From Sorex araneus (lineage: Eukaryota > Chordata > Mammalia > Eulipotyphla > Soricidae), in the NCBI RefSeq assembly GCF_027595985.1, contig NC_073303.1, forward strand, positions 189,276,095 through 189,340,094: a DNA stretch of 64,000 nt, written 5' to 3'. Positions 42,141 through 52,526 of the stretch are shown here, one piece after another. The notes under the pieces are model-generated. The model worked only from the letters and a program-made list of their open reading frames with translations. It did not search any database and was not told the origin of the DNA. Position numbers and translations under genes: made by a program. Every line of letters starts with the position of its first letter. Position 1 is the stretch's first letter.

Positions 42141-43440
42141 TCCACTCATAACGTGTTTGAATTGAACATTCTTGTTTAATTGCCAAATGCATGCATGAAT
42201 CATCTTCAGGCTCTTGTACGATGCTCATCTCCAGTTCATATTCACACACTTATGTTATCCTCTTTGTAATATCGACTTCACAAAGCAAATTGCATTCTTA
42301 AGAAAATAGATTCAATGAAATGTAATGATCTACAGAATAAAATATCACACAGCAAACATACCAAACAGTCTAGCCTATCATTATTTCTCTTTAAATTTAT
42401 ATGAATCAGAGCTACCAATAAAATTTTTCTCCATTGCCTTTTTTTGGATTGCCTCCATGTTCTTGATCTATCATTCTATCATCAAAATTTTCAAATTCAG
42501 ACTTTTCATAACTTTAGAGGTTTATCAATAAATACATAATCATTACCCTCATTTTAATCATTGTTAGGCCTTAAACTCATGACCCTTATTTATGTTGAGA
42601 GACAAATTCCACTCAAAATTTAAAAAAACTAATTCTAGGACAAAAACTACAGGATCTACTAAATTAACAGTAGGGTTTTTTTTTATTTGAAACTTCAAAG
42701 ATTGTTTCTGTTAATGAAGCATTGTCATGGAGTATGGGTGTCTTTGGTGTCACACTTGTCATTTCCATAATTAATTCTCACTTGGAACCAGCACATTCAT
42801 CACATTTTGATGGTGCTCTAATATACTGTGTCAGAACAGAAGGAAGGCAGTGATTGACAAAATGTTTATGTGACAGATACATTCACCATATAAATACACA
42901 TCTGATGAACTCGAAAATTAGCTTGCTGTTTGGAATAGTGGTGCATATTTTAAAAGACTATCTTCGCAGAACGGCTATTTTCCACTGCTCATTTCAGCTG
43001 CAGAGAGAATAGTAACATAAAGTTCATATACCAAAACAAAGTGATTTACTTTACTCAGTCATTTTAAACAACTGATGGCCAGAAAGAGGAAGCAAGTTAA
43101 GGCCAGAACACTTAAATTCCAATAACAAACAAGTAGTGAATTTTTGTTTTAGTGGGAGGGAAATCAAAATATTTTTACCTAAGAACATATCCAGTGGCAC
43201 ACTTAGTGATTTCTATATATTGCTTTTTGTTTACCTCCAAAGTAGGCATACTTCTTTCTTTCAATTATCTAGTCTTTGGAATTATGCATACACAAATTCA
43301 TTGAACTCTATTTCCAGTTTGCCTGATTCTCAGTTTCTAGGCTTAAATTTTATCTTATCCCTGCCTTTCCTTTATGCTTCCCAGAAGGTATCCACTGTCT
43401 TCATTCTTTCTAAAAAATGCTTAGTTGTCTCATTCTTTAG

Positions 43441-43444
<4 letters not shown>
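42141..43444. other. 1.3 kb unique sequence, nothing identified
   Basis: No recognised repeat. The frame at 43136-43570 (144 codons) consists of unremarkable sequence plus the translated CT microsatellite. Confidence 0.45.

Positions 43445-43521
<77 letters not shown>
43445..43521. repeat. (CT)n microsatellite
   Basis: About 38 uninterrupted CT units. Confidence 0.98.
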
Positions 43522-43522
<1 letters not shown>

Positions 43523-43551
43523 ACTATTGCTTTGTTTCAAATTATCCTAAA

Positions 43552-43697
43552 GAGGTTGGGGAGAGTATAGCGTGTAAGGCACTTGCAGACAGCTGGCCCT
43601 GGTTCAAATCCCTAGCACTGTATATGATCCCTTCAGCACAGAGCCAGGAGGAAGCTCTGAGCATTTCTGGTTATGGCTCAAAACAAACAAAAAATGA
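43552..43697 (+). mobile_element. Poly(A)-type SINE, diverged
   Basis: GTTGGGGAGAGTATAGCGTG, CTGGCCCTGGTTCAAATCCC, CAGAGCCAGGAGGAAGCTC and GGTTATGGCTCAAAACAAAC. Confidence 0.85.
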
Positions 43698-44639
43698 ATA
43701 ATTTCGGAAGCAATTGACTTATCCAATGATCATTTGTGATTGCTCATGAATCTAACAGGTTGGCTGGTGATTTTCCTGGCGTGATCTATACTATTTGGTC
43801 TCAGGTGGGCTTACTTAATATAAATGCAGATGATCTACAGCCTGACTTTTGAGAATAGGGTCATTCCTATACCTGATGTTTGGATAGCTTTTTGGAGTGG
43901 TGGGAATGATGCAACTCTATGTCTCATCATCTATAGATCGGACTGAGCATTCTCTCATAGTAGCTGGCAAGGGAGTGAGAAGAAGCTTGCTAGCTCTCCT
44001 GAACCCTAGACCCAGAGCTGGCCCAGTGCAATGCCACTACAGTTTAACCAAAGCAAGCCATAAGGTTTTCCTGGGTTCAAGAAGAGTAGATTTCATAAGC
44101 GGGTGGAAATAGTCATAATTCACATTGCAAAGCATATAGTCCCAGGAAAATACTAGGATTGCTTTTGAAATCACTCAACTAACCTTTACCATCAATTCTC
44201 TGTTCACAACTTCATGCGCTACCATACATTTTTAATGCCGGATTTCATTGAAAAGGCAAATTAGGCAGCTGCCCTGCTGGAATCCAAAATCAAAAAGCAA
44301 AGCCAAAAGGTAGGGAAAAAATTTTCATATGGTCAGTTTATTTTATGAATGATTTCTAGAGTTAAAAATCCAAAGACGGGGCAGGAAGTTGGGGCAAGTG
44401 CTAGTGTGTTTTTAATGTATGAGCCGCTGCATTTGGCCACCAGCACTGCATGTTGCCTCCCAAATAACACTTCCAAGAGTGCCTTCCCCAACACTGACAA
44501 AACAACTTTGTAAATAAAAAAAAATTAAAGTTTAAACAAAAAAAAATAAACTGAAAGGAAGTTCTCTTTATTCTACCAATATCCAGAGGAATATATTTCA
44601 GATTGCTCATTGTTTAGAAAGATGACACCAAGTCTTTAA
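43698..44639. other. Mostly unique; one weak repeat tail
   Basis: 44480-44535 (AACACTGACAAAACAACTTTG, TAAATAAAAAAAAATTAAAG) looks like an L1-type end, too short to classify. The rest is unassigned. Confidence 0.4.
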
Positions 44640-44962
44640 CTTTTTCTTTAAAATTCTTTAATTAGTGAGTCACCATGAGGGTACAGATACAGATTTACAC
44701 ATTTTTGAGCTTGTTTTTCCCTCATACAATGTTCGCAAACCCATCCCTCCACCAGTGCCCATTCTCCACTACCAATAAACCCAGTATCCCTTCCACCCCC
44801 CAATCCCATCTCCCCCAGACCCCACCCTGCCTCTGTGGCAGGGTATTCCCTTTTGATCTCTCTCTCCAATTGGGTGTTGTGGTTTGCAATAGGGGTATTG
44901 AGTGGTCATTGTGTTCAGATTCTAGTCTACTTTCAGCACACATCTCCCTTCCCGCACGAAGG
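44640..44962 (-). mobile_element. L1 3' UTR, young, 5'-truncated
   Basis: Plus strand: GTGAGTCACCATGAGGGTAC, CCATCCCTCCACCAGTGCCC, AACCCAGTATCCCTTCCACC, CCACCCTGCCTCTGTGGCAG and GGTTTGCAATAGGGGTATTG. This is the reverse complement of the 3' UTR at 33080-33335. No ORF2 remains. Confidence 0.93.
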
Positions 44963-45289
44963 GAGCACAGGTATTTTTTAATTGAAATAACATAGCGTAA
45001 ATTTTGACATTAGACAAACATCTGATTTCAATTTTGCTTCTGCAACTTACAACCTTGTGACTTTGGCAAAATTTTTTAGGCATTCCAACTACATATATGA
45101 CAAGAATATCATGTCAGTATGCATGCCAGAGAGCAATCAAATTTCTCTTTTTGAAAATGTATTAGTTCATGCTTTAAGAGAAAATAAATAAAAGGGGATG
45201 GAGGAGGCCAGGAAAATTCAGCGCAAAAATCTTCCCCAAAATTCAATAGTACTCCGAGACCTACATGTAAGCTCTTGGGAGGACTGAGC
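44963..45289. other. Unique sequence, nothing identified
   Basis: No recognised repeat or exon. Confidence 0.4.
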
Positions 45290-45455
45290 ACCTCCCAAGT
45301 TGTTTCGGGAGGTGCCAGGGGCCCCCTCCCATGAATTCTCCAAGGCTTCCAGGGCTTCATCTCGTGCTACTCAGAGAATCAAATGTGCTGGGATTGAGCC
45401 CACTTCATCATATTCCAGGAATACACCTTAGCCCCTCAACTATCTCTCTGCTCCC
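45290..45455 (-). mobile_element. Degenerate SINE
   Basis: GAGCACCTCCCAAGTTGTTT, GTGCTGGGATTGAGCCCAC and CAACTATCTCTCTGCTCCC suggest a short-body SINE in reverse, heavily diverged. Confidence 0.5.
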
Positions 45456-45488
45456 TATATTTTAGATCTGAGAAAAGAAACAACATAT

Positions 45489-45672
45489 TGGAGGCTGGAG
45501 TGATAGCACAGCGGGTAGGGCATTTGCCTTGCACGTGGCTGACTCGGGTTCGATTCCCAGCATCCCATATGGTCCCCCAAGCACCGCCAGGAGTAATTCC
45601 TGAGTGCATGAGCCAGGAATAACCCCTGTGCATTGCCAGGTGTGACCCAAAATGCAAAAAATAGAAAAAAAC
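45489..45672 (+). mobile_element. Young poly(A)-type SINE (CAT-insert subtype)
   Basis: GGAGGCTGGAGTGATAGCAC, CACGTGGCTGACTCGGGTTC, GAGTGCATGAGCCAGGAATA and GTGTGACCCAAAATGCAAAA. Shares the three-base body insertion with the copies at 12210 and 19958. Confidence 0.96.
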
Positions 45673-45841
45673 CAATGTATTAAAAAGAAAATTTTAACAA
45701 TGATATTCATCATTGAAATGATCAGATTCACAAATTACTCTAAACTATATGTCTTTTCCAGAATGCTTTCATGCATGAACTCTAGCAGTGTTTCTTGGAA
45801 TCAGCTACTTTCTTTAATCCAGTCTAAAGAAAAACACGTTA

Positions 45842-45884
45842 AATATATATATATATATATATACATATATATATACATATATAG
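45842..45884. repeat. (AT)n/(TATACA) microsatellite
   Basis: Alternating AT with two TATACATA interruptions. Confidence 0.95.
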
Positions 45885-47442
45885 GACTTCAATCAAATCT
45901 GTCTGATAAATGAAGAGTATGCATTAAAGAGTTTTGCTTTAATTAGGTTCTGTTTCTATTAGCCATAGACCTCTGAAGCTCAAAAAGTGTACTGAAAACT
46001 GAAGATATGTGATAAAAATTTTAAAAAGGTCGAAGTATTTCGAAGGATTTTTTATTTTTCCAATAAAGAAGTAAGCCAATCCCTAGACCACTTGGGAAAG
46101 AAATGTGCACGCATCTTCAATACCCAAAAGCAAAAAACAAATCATTGTTTTACAAAGTTTGAAGGCATCTTTTACCACTTCATAGGAATCTAAGCTGTTT
46201 GTGTCTCTAGAGTCACAGTTAATATTGTGTTGCTCATGGGGTTTTTTGGTTTTGTTTGGTTTTGTTTTGTTTTTGAGATGGTTATATGTTCTTTTCCTCT
46301 TTTCCGTAAGATTTTTTCATATATTTCAGAAATTCATTTGTACATTGTCTACCTCTTTTGCCAAGTTCAGTGATATACTGTGTTATTTTTTGTCCCTTTA
46401 GGCAGATAAAATTGTATCCTGGGGAAATTGAGATTTAGAAGCTCTAGTTTTCAGAGTAGTGATGTCCGGAATGAAAATTGCTTAGAAAGGATAAACCATC
46501 TTTAATTCTATCACAAGTTTAAGCTTGTAATGAAGCCTGAAAATTTTATTTTTGCTAATAGAAAGAGAACCAGCATGAAGTGTAGAGCGCAAACCATTTC
46601 CACTGGCAGCCACACTGAGTCATCACAGGCTAGCATAATAAATATTGATTTAATTATTCTGAAGAGAAGGGGGAAGGGATGGACTGAATGGGCCAACGGC
46701 GAACAAGGCAGTTCCCTCTAAGCTGTGCTGCAGGTAGAGACGGATCCACTTGCAACGTAGAGATGATAATGTGATGTGGGTGCAGCCTGCATAGATGCCA
46801 GGCTGTTAGCAATGATAGTCTTACAAAAAAAAAAAAAAACGCAGCTGGCCCTTGAGGACGCCTATTCATTTTTTCCTATTATTTCTCTACAGTAGAGCTT
46901 ACATCATACCAGGATAAACAATTGATCTCTCCATTCCTTTGGGTCCCGGTAATTCATTCCTGTGAATTGCTCTCAGACATCTTCCACTTCGCAGCTCTGG
47001 AGACAGACATTTGCCAAATGCACATGAAGTCAAGCCTCGCCTATTTGCTTTAGAGATCACATGTCTGGAGAAATGAGCCCCTCAAGCAGTGCTTACGGGG
47101 CCCAGCGGACCCCCTAGGTTAAAGAGCTCAACTCGAAGGCCAGAGGATGCAGTTCTGTTCTAAACCTTCAGTGCCAGGGACCACCAAACCCGGCCTGCTG
47201 GGCTGGAGACCACCAGTGGCACACTGTGCTCAAGAACCATGCAGACCCCTTACTCTAACCAGAGCTCCATGTCTGCAAACCGCTGAGCATCTCCCTGCTA
47301 CCAGGGTTGACCTTGCGATCTATATTATTTCAGATAATATATGTGTCTCCTGCTATCACATACTACATATTTCATATAGCATAAATTTATGTAATTATAT
47401 TTAATATAAACCTGTATGTATAATATGTGTATGATATAGCAT
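45885..47442. other. 1.6 kb unique sequence with a GC-richer island
   Basis: 47030-47310 is GC-richer than its surroundings (GGGGCCCAGCGGACCCCC, CCCGGCCTGCTGGGCTGGAG) and may be an unrecognised old repeat. A 16-A run lies at about 46825-46840. The 85-codon frame at 47147-47404 is not convincing. Confidence 0.4.
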
Positions 47443-47982
47443 TGATAGGTCTCAGAACCTTAAATGGTGCAGAGAGAGGAATAGAAACAAGTGAGAAATA
47501 GAAGCTTATTAGGGAGGACCTGACCGACTCTGGTGAGGCTGGAGTGAACCGGGCTCTGGGAGAGACTAAGGGGATTTTACGTTGTCTGGGTGAGAAAGGA
47601 ACAGAGAACAGTGGGACCTGTGCTCTTGGTGTGACCTTATGTTATCGGTAGGGGGTGGATGCAAGGAAGCAGGGATTGCAGTCTGATGGCTACCAGCACC
47701 AGAAGTCTTGTCTTCTGTGCACAGAGGACAGAATGATCTTTGTTTTGTTTTGTATTTTCTTTTTGTGTCACACCCAGAGATGCATAGGGGTTACTCCTGG
47801 CTCTGCACTCAATAATTACTCCTGGCAGTGCTCGGGGACCATATGGGATACTGGGAATCAAACCCAGGGTGCCCATGTAAGGCAAACGCCCTACCCGCTG
47901 TGCTATCGTTCCAGCCCCAAGAGTGATCTTTGATTCCAGAAATGTCACTGTCTCATCGGCCGGTCACCATTGGTCCCAATCA
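47443..47982 (-). mobile_element. Possible solitary LTR, split by a SINE
   Basis: On the minus strand it starts TGATTGGGACCAATGGTGAC (CCAAT box), has CTCACCCAGACAACG, then CCTAATAAGCTTCTATTTC (poly(A)-signal-like) and ends GGTTCTGAGACCTATCA, giving TG...CA ends. About 360 bp once the SINE 47743-47919 is removed. No retroviral genes adjoin it, and flanking 4-6 bp duplications were not seen. The assignment rests on layout alone. Confidence 0.4.
47743..47919 (-). mobile_element. Young poly(A)-type SINE
   Basis: TTTGTTTTGTATTTTCTTTT through CTATCGTTCCAGCCCC. Duplications AGA(A/G)TGATCTTTG at 47730-47742 and 47920-47932. Confidence 0.96.
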
Positions 47983-48129
47983 AATCTTAAAATTATATGT
48001 AAACGTAACATATTAAGCAACAAATTAAAAATGCATATAAATATATGCCCAATATATAAGCAATAGATGTATGCATTTAATATGAAATAACATAAAACTA
48101 ATATAATAATATATAATAATCATTGCATA

Positions 48130-48453
48130 ATATGTTTTAAAGGCTTGTGATGTAGCTCTGGGCTGGAGCGATAGCACAGCGGTAGGGCATTTGCCTTTCA
48201 CGCAGCCGACCCGAGTTCGATTCCTCCGCCCCTCTCGGAGAGCCCAGCAAGCTACTGAGAGTACCGAGCCCACGAGGCAGAGCCTGGCAAGCTAGCCGTG
48301 CGTATTGGATATGCCAAAAACAGTAACAATAAGTCTCTCATTGAGAGACGTTACTGGTGCCCATTCGAACGAATCGATGAGCAACGGGATGACAGTGATC
48401 TAGCTCAGAGGCAGAGTCCCCGAGTTCTCTCTGGCATTGTAAAAAAAAAAATC
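48130..48453 (+). mobile_element. Possible short tRNA-Ala-like SINE, split
   Basis: If the SINE 48159-48395 and one target copy are removed, the flanks join as GGCTTGTGATGTAGCTC + AGAGGCAGAG followed by CCCCGAGTTC and an A-run (48441-48451). This resembles the A-box/B-box layout of ID-like SINEs (GATTTAGCTCAGTGGTAGAG). Short and degraded. Confidence 0.35.
48159..48395 (+). mobile_element. Long-body SINE, young
   Basis: GGGCTGGAGCGATAGCACAG, CCGACCCGAGTTCGATTCC, CCGCCCCTCTCGGAGAGCCC, GATATGCCAAAAACAGTAAC, AATCGATGAGCAACGGGATG and ACAG tail. Duplications TGAT(G/C)TAGCTC at 48148-48158 and 48396-48406. Confidence 0.96.
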
Positions 48454-48479
48454 CATGATTTGTCATACATAAAACTTTT

Positions 48480-49314
48480 TAGGTATAACTATTATATATG
48501 TTTGTCTATATAAATAGAAGCAATATTAAATGTATAATTAAATATAAATTGTACATATATATGTATATGCAAACATATGCACTCATGTATATATACACAT
48601 ACATATATATGCCATAGGTAATTTATATTTCCACAGAAAGTCAGCAAGGCAAAGATTGGATTGCTATCAGGATACCTGAAATTTTACTGCCAATGTAGTT
48701 ACCCTGATGAATAGTTCACTTCAGATTATAAAAATTTCTGAGCGCTCATGCCATGCTCAAAGATGACCATTTGTACAACTTAAAGGGCTGGCTGAGAAAA
48801 CTGACCAAAGTTCTTCTTAATGTTAATATTTTATATTATAAGAATATTCAACAGGAATCTGCAAGAAACCTAAAGCTCGTTGAGGTAAGCCAAAGCAAAC
48901 ACTGTATTTTTGCTATATTCTTAAGTAGTTTATAAACACACATGAGGATCCAAGCAAAAAAAAATATATATATATGTGCCTAGTATTCCGTTCAAGATCT
49001 GTGCAACTATTTGTTTTTCCAAAATTGCATCTTGACAAAGTATACTTCAAAGGTATTTAACTTTGAGTTTGTCCATTTTCTCATCTTTCAAAACGACTAG
49101 AATCAGAGAAGGCGTGAAAATCGATCTATATTCTTTTCATACTCCCCTAGGTTTTATATTTTTTATTTTTTTCCTTACACGGTGATGCCCATGTGAAGAT
49201 AAGTATTACTACCTTACCCTTGCACTTCCATGGAATTAATGAACTGTTGCAATAGCCAATCATAATTTGTGTTTATAGTTTAGTGTCCTGTCAGGCTTAT
49301 AATTATTTTTAGCG
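48480..49314. other. AT-rich sequence with short TA/CA-rich arrays
   Basis: 48540-48615 is an imperfect ATGTATAT/ACATATAT region. A short (TA) run is at 48963-48975. No gene. Confidence 0.5.
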
Positions 49315-49620
49315 CAGATCTGCTAGCCCAGTAAGTGCCTTCATTATTCTTGGGGCTGAAGAAGCTGCTGGTTATGCAGAGCTTGCCTGTCCCTGCACCT
49401 TCCTCCTTGGCCACTGCTTGTAGTAAACATCCTTTTTGCTCCATTTTAATAGAGCTGCCTGCAGAAGGTCATTTATTAGGTAATCACTTGTCTGTGAAAA
49501 ATCCTAATTACTCTATGTTTGTCAAAGGGAGCAAAATAGCATTGCATTTGAATGCTGAATGAGGAGCAAACCAGAATGTAGATGAGGACATCGGAAGTGT
49601 TTTTCTTTTTTTTTTTAAGC
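49315..49620. other. Candidate conserved non-coding sequence
   Basis: Non-repetitive, balanced composition amid AT-rich DNA. Homeodomain- and SOX-like words cluster here (CATTTATTAGGTAATCACTT, AATCCTAATTACTC, ATTCTTGGGG). The frames at 49335-49562 and on the other strand are not family-like. Proposed as an enhancer-like candidate on texture only. Confidence 0.35.
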
Positions 49621-50079
49621 CAGACAAAGAAATGTGTTAAGTGCACCTCCTCTTTGAGGGTTAAAAAGGAAAGATACACTCTCGCTATAGTGAAGATAAA
49701 AAAGCTGGGAGTTTACGGTGTTATCAGTTTGAAGTTAAAGCTAAAGAAACATAATTTATGAATGCTTTAAGAATGTACTTTTTAGCTATGGAGTCTTAGT
49801 GCCCCCTGCTGATCTTCAAAAAAAATCTTTTCTGTTTTCAGTAGTTCCTCTTTTCCCCTTTCTAGCATAGGTCATTCTCTATCTTGGTGTTTCGTTTGCA
49901 AGGAATAAAAAACTCTTCATACATAAAATCATCTCAGCAGCATGAGCATCTGCAGGTTCTATGAGAGGAAGAAAAAATGATGAATCCAAATGCACACTCA
50001 CAAGTGCTAAAAGATAGAAAGCTAAGAGTTCAGAATTATTACCTTCTATCACAACTTAAGAACGTTAAACTTGCTAGTT

Positions 50080-50095
50080 AAGAATAGAGGCTGGA
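50080..50095. repeat. 16-bp target duplication, left copy
   Basis: AAGAATAGAGGCTGGA, identical at 50397-50412; the right copy contains the first bases of a SINE head. Confidence 0.93.
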
Positions 50096-50396
50096 TGAAA
50101 GTAGGTTGTACATGATAGCATGATGGCTGCTTAGTGCCTGTGTTGCAAACCATAACACCCAAAAAGAGATATAAAGAGGGAATGTGTCTGCCACAGAGGC
50201 AGGGGGTGGGAGGCGGTGGGGGTGGTAGGAGGGACACTGGGAACATTGGTGGTGGAGAGTGGACACTGGTGGAGGGATGGGTACTCAAATATTGTTTGAT
50301 TGAAATGTAGTCATGAAAATTTGTAAGTCTGCAACTGTATCTCACAATTATTCATTAATTTTTTTTTAATTTTTAATTGAAACAAATATTTTTTTA
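50096..50396 (+). mobile_element. L1 3' UTR inserted at a SINE head
   Basis: GTTGCAAACCATAACACCC, CCACAGAGGCAGGGGGTGG, GACACTGGGAACATTGGTGG, GGAGGGATGGGTACTCAAAT and AACTGTATCTCACAATTATT. Exactly bounded by the 16-bp duplication. Only about 300 bp of 3' UTR was copied. Confidence 0.95.
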
Positions 50397-50402
50397 AAGA
50401 AT

Positions 50403-50556
50403 AGAGGCTGGAAAGGTAGCCTAGCAGACAAGGTGCTTACCTTGCACATAGTTGACCTGCGTTTGATCCTTGGCATAGTATATGGTCCTCCCCTGAGTGT
50501 AAAGTCAAGAGTAAGCCCTGAGCTCCAATAGATGTGAGCCCCTAAAAAACCAAAAA
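50403..50556 (+). mobile_element. Poly(A)-type SINE, target of the L1
   Basis: AGAGGCTGGAAAGGTAGCCT, CTTACCTTGCACATAGTTG, GCGTTTGATCCTTGGC and GATGTGAGCCCCTAAAAAAC. Older than the L1 insertion whose target duplication it carries. Confidence 0.85.
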
Positions 50557-50599
50557 TCATCATCACCATGATACACTCAGGAAAGACCTTGATTTTTAA

Positions 50600-52509
50600 A
50601 AAAAAAAAAAAAGAAAGAAGAAAATACATAATGAAATTATCACCATGCCATGGTGCTGTTTCTGAGTTAGATGCTTATTGAAAAAGATTTTGTTTATATT
50701 AGTTCATAATCATTTGACATTCTCATCAGATAATACAACAAACACAGTGATGGAGGTCACCATTAATAATGTTAATTTTGCATATATTTTAGTCTTCCTC
50801 ATATATTATTTGTAAGAGATCTATTACAATTGCAATCTACAAGATGAGGAAAATGAGACTCATAAAGGTAGACATAACTTCCTGGGAAGGCAGAGAACTA
50901 TATTTGAACAAAGAACATAAATCATCAGTCCCCACCTATACTATTTCAAAGCAAATCGCAGACACATGCAAATATTTGAATATTTGTTTCTAAGGATGAT
51001 GTCGCTTTAAAAAAAAAAATGTTTCAATCTAGAAGACACAAGGTGTTTAACTATAGTGTTGATATCTGGGCTCCTCCCAGATATTGCTTTAATTTTCTGT
51101 ATTTTGACGCTTTAACCTAAGCCTTGCTGAGCCAGAAATAAAAAATAATAATTCATTGAATGTGATGTTTCTATTTAACATTCTAATAGCATGAATAGGT
51201 TGGCCTAGTAGTTTTTGACATAAACATCATTAAGAAAATACTATAAATGTACAAGAATTTCTGGCAGTATGAGGAAGCAAGAAAGAACCATATTTCAGTA
51301 TTGTTAAATTTTTCTTACTCTTCATACAATGTAACTGGCCATTTTGATCCCTGATAAAGAGATATACTGAGATATTTGTTTGTGATTATATTAACATGTT
51401 TATATAGGTGTACTTTAACAATAAATTACTGTTAAATGAGAAAAAAATTAAAATTAATAAACTGAGTTGATAGTTTTAGAAGTCAAGACTCAAGAATTTG
51501 TCCATCATGCTTCAAAATCATCATGTTTCTGACTATACACATCACTTTCATCCCATAACCCCCCCCACCATACCCACGGAAATCACAAACTCTTGGGGAA
51601 AAACTTTTTATAAAATAATTTCTCCACTTCAAACAAGCAATTGGCATTGAGTATTATTCTGCGTTAAGAATAAGATTCAGTGAAGTCAAGTGATTGCCTG
51701 TACAAAACTGAAATTTAATTTTCAGCAAGCATGAAAATGTCAGGAAGTAATCATCAAGCTCCAGTGATACTGTGATAATTTTTTTTATATTTCTACCTAA
51801 CACCAGAGCAGTGTCTACACTAACTGGATTATGTAAGTCTTCCCAGTCTGCTCTAGTACCCAGATGCAGTTTAATACTGACCACTCATTGACCAGAAAAG
51901 TTTAGACAGACTTAAAGACACCCAGTGAAAATCAAAATTCAGATAAACAACAGAATATGTTTAGTTTAAGTGTGAAAGAATTGATACATATTTTAGCAAA
52001 AATAAACTGCTCATATCTATCTTAAATGTAAATTTAACTATTTTGTCATGAAACTATATATGTCAGAAATTCAAATTTAACTGTATTTTATATTACATGC
52101 AAGTTTTCCTGTATTTTATCTAGCAGCCCTGGCCCAAAATCATTCTAAGAAACTAAATTACTCCTGTGACCTCATCAAACTCTGACTAAGTGCTGAGGAA
52201 AAGGAAACCAATACCTTATTTCCACACATTTCTGAAATCAGTAATAATGAATAATAATGATTAATAACAGCATGATTAATCATTTTTGAAAGCTTAAAAT
52301 TGTTATATTCTTTAGGATGTGAAAGTGTTTGCTTTTCTTTTTTTTTCATTAGTAATGATTTGTCATGAAATAGGAAAACACAGTTTGTGTTTTCAAGTTG
52401 AATAAAAGCTGGTTATTAGCTGATTCAGATAACTATTTCCAAAATGATGATTATTTATAATATTGTTTTGCTTCCAAAACAGTGGCTGCTAAGCTAACTC
52501 ACCTAGAAT
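50600..52509. other. 1.9 kb unique AT-rich sequence, possible MIR trace
   Basis: 50825-50870 (CTACAAGATGAGGAAAATGA, GACTCATAAAGG) resembles the MIR core in reverse. No gene and no young repeat. Confidence 0.45.
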
Positions 52510-52526
52510 AAGAATCAGCCAGAATA
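52510..52526. repeat. 17-bp target duplication, left copy
   Basis: AAGAATCAGCCAGAATA; the right copy at 53760-53776 differs by one base. Confidence 0.92.

Noticed and set aside
43445..43521. Regular repeat array that might suggest a CRISPR or satellite
   Set aside because: A plain CT dinucleotide repeat with no spacers. The genome is eukaryotic.
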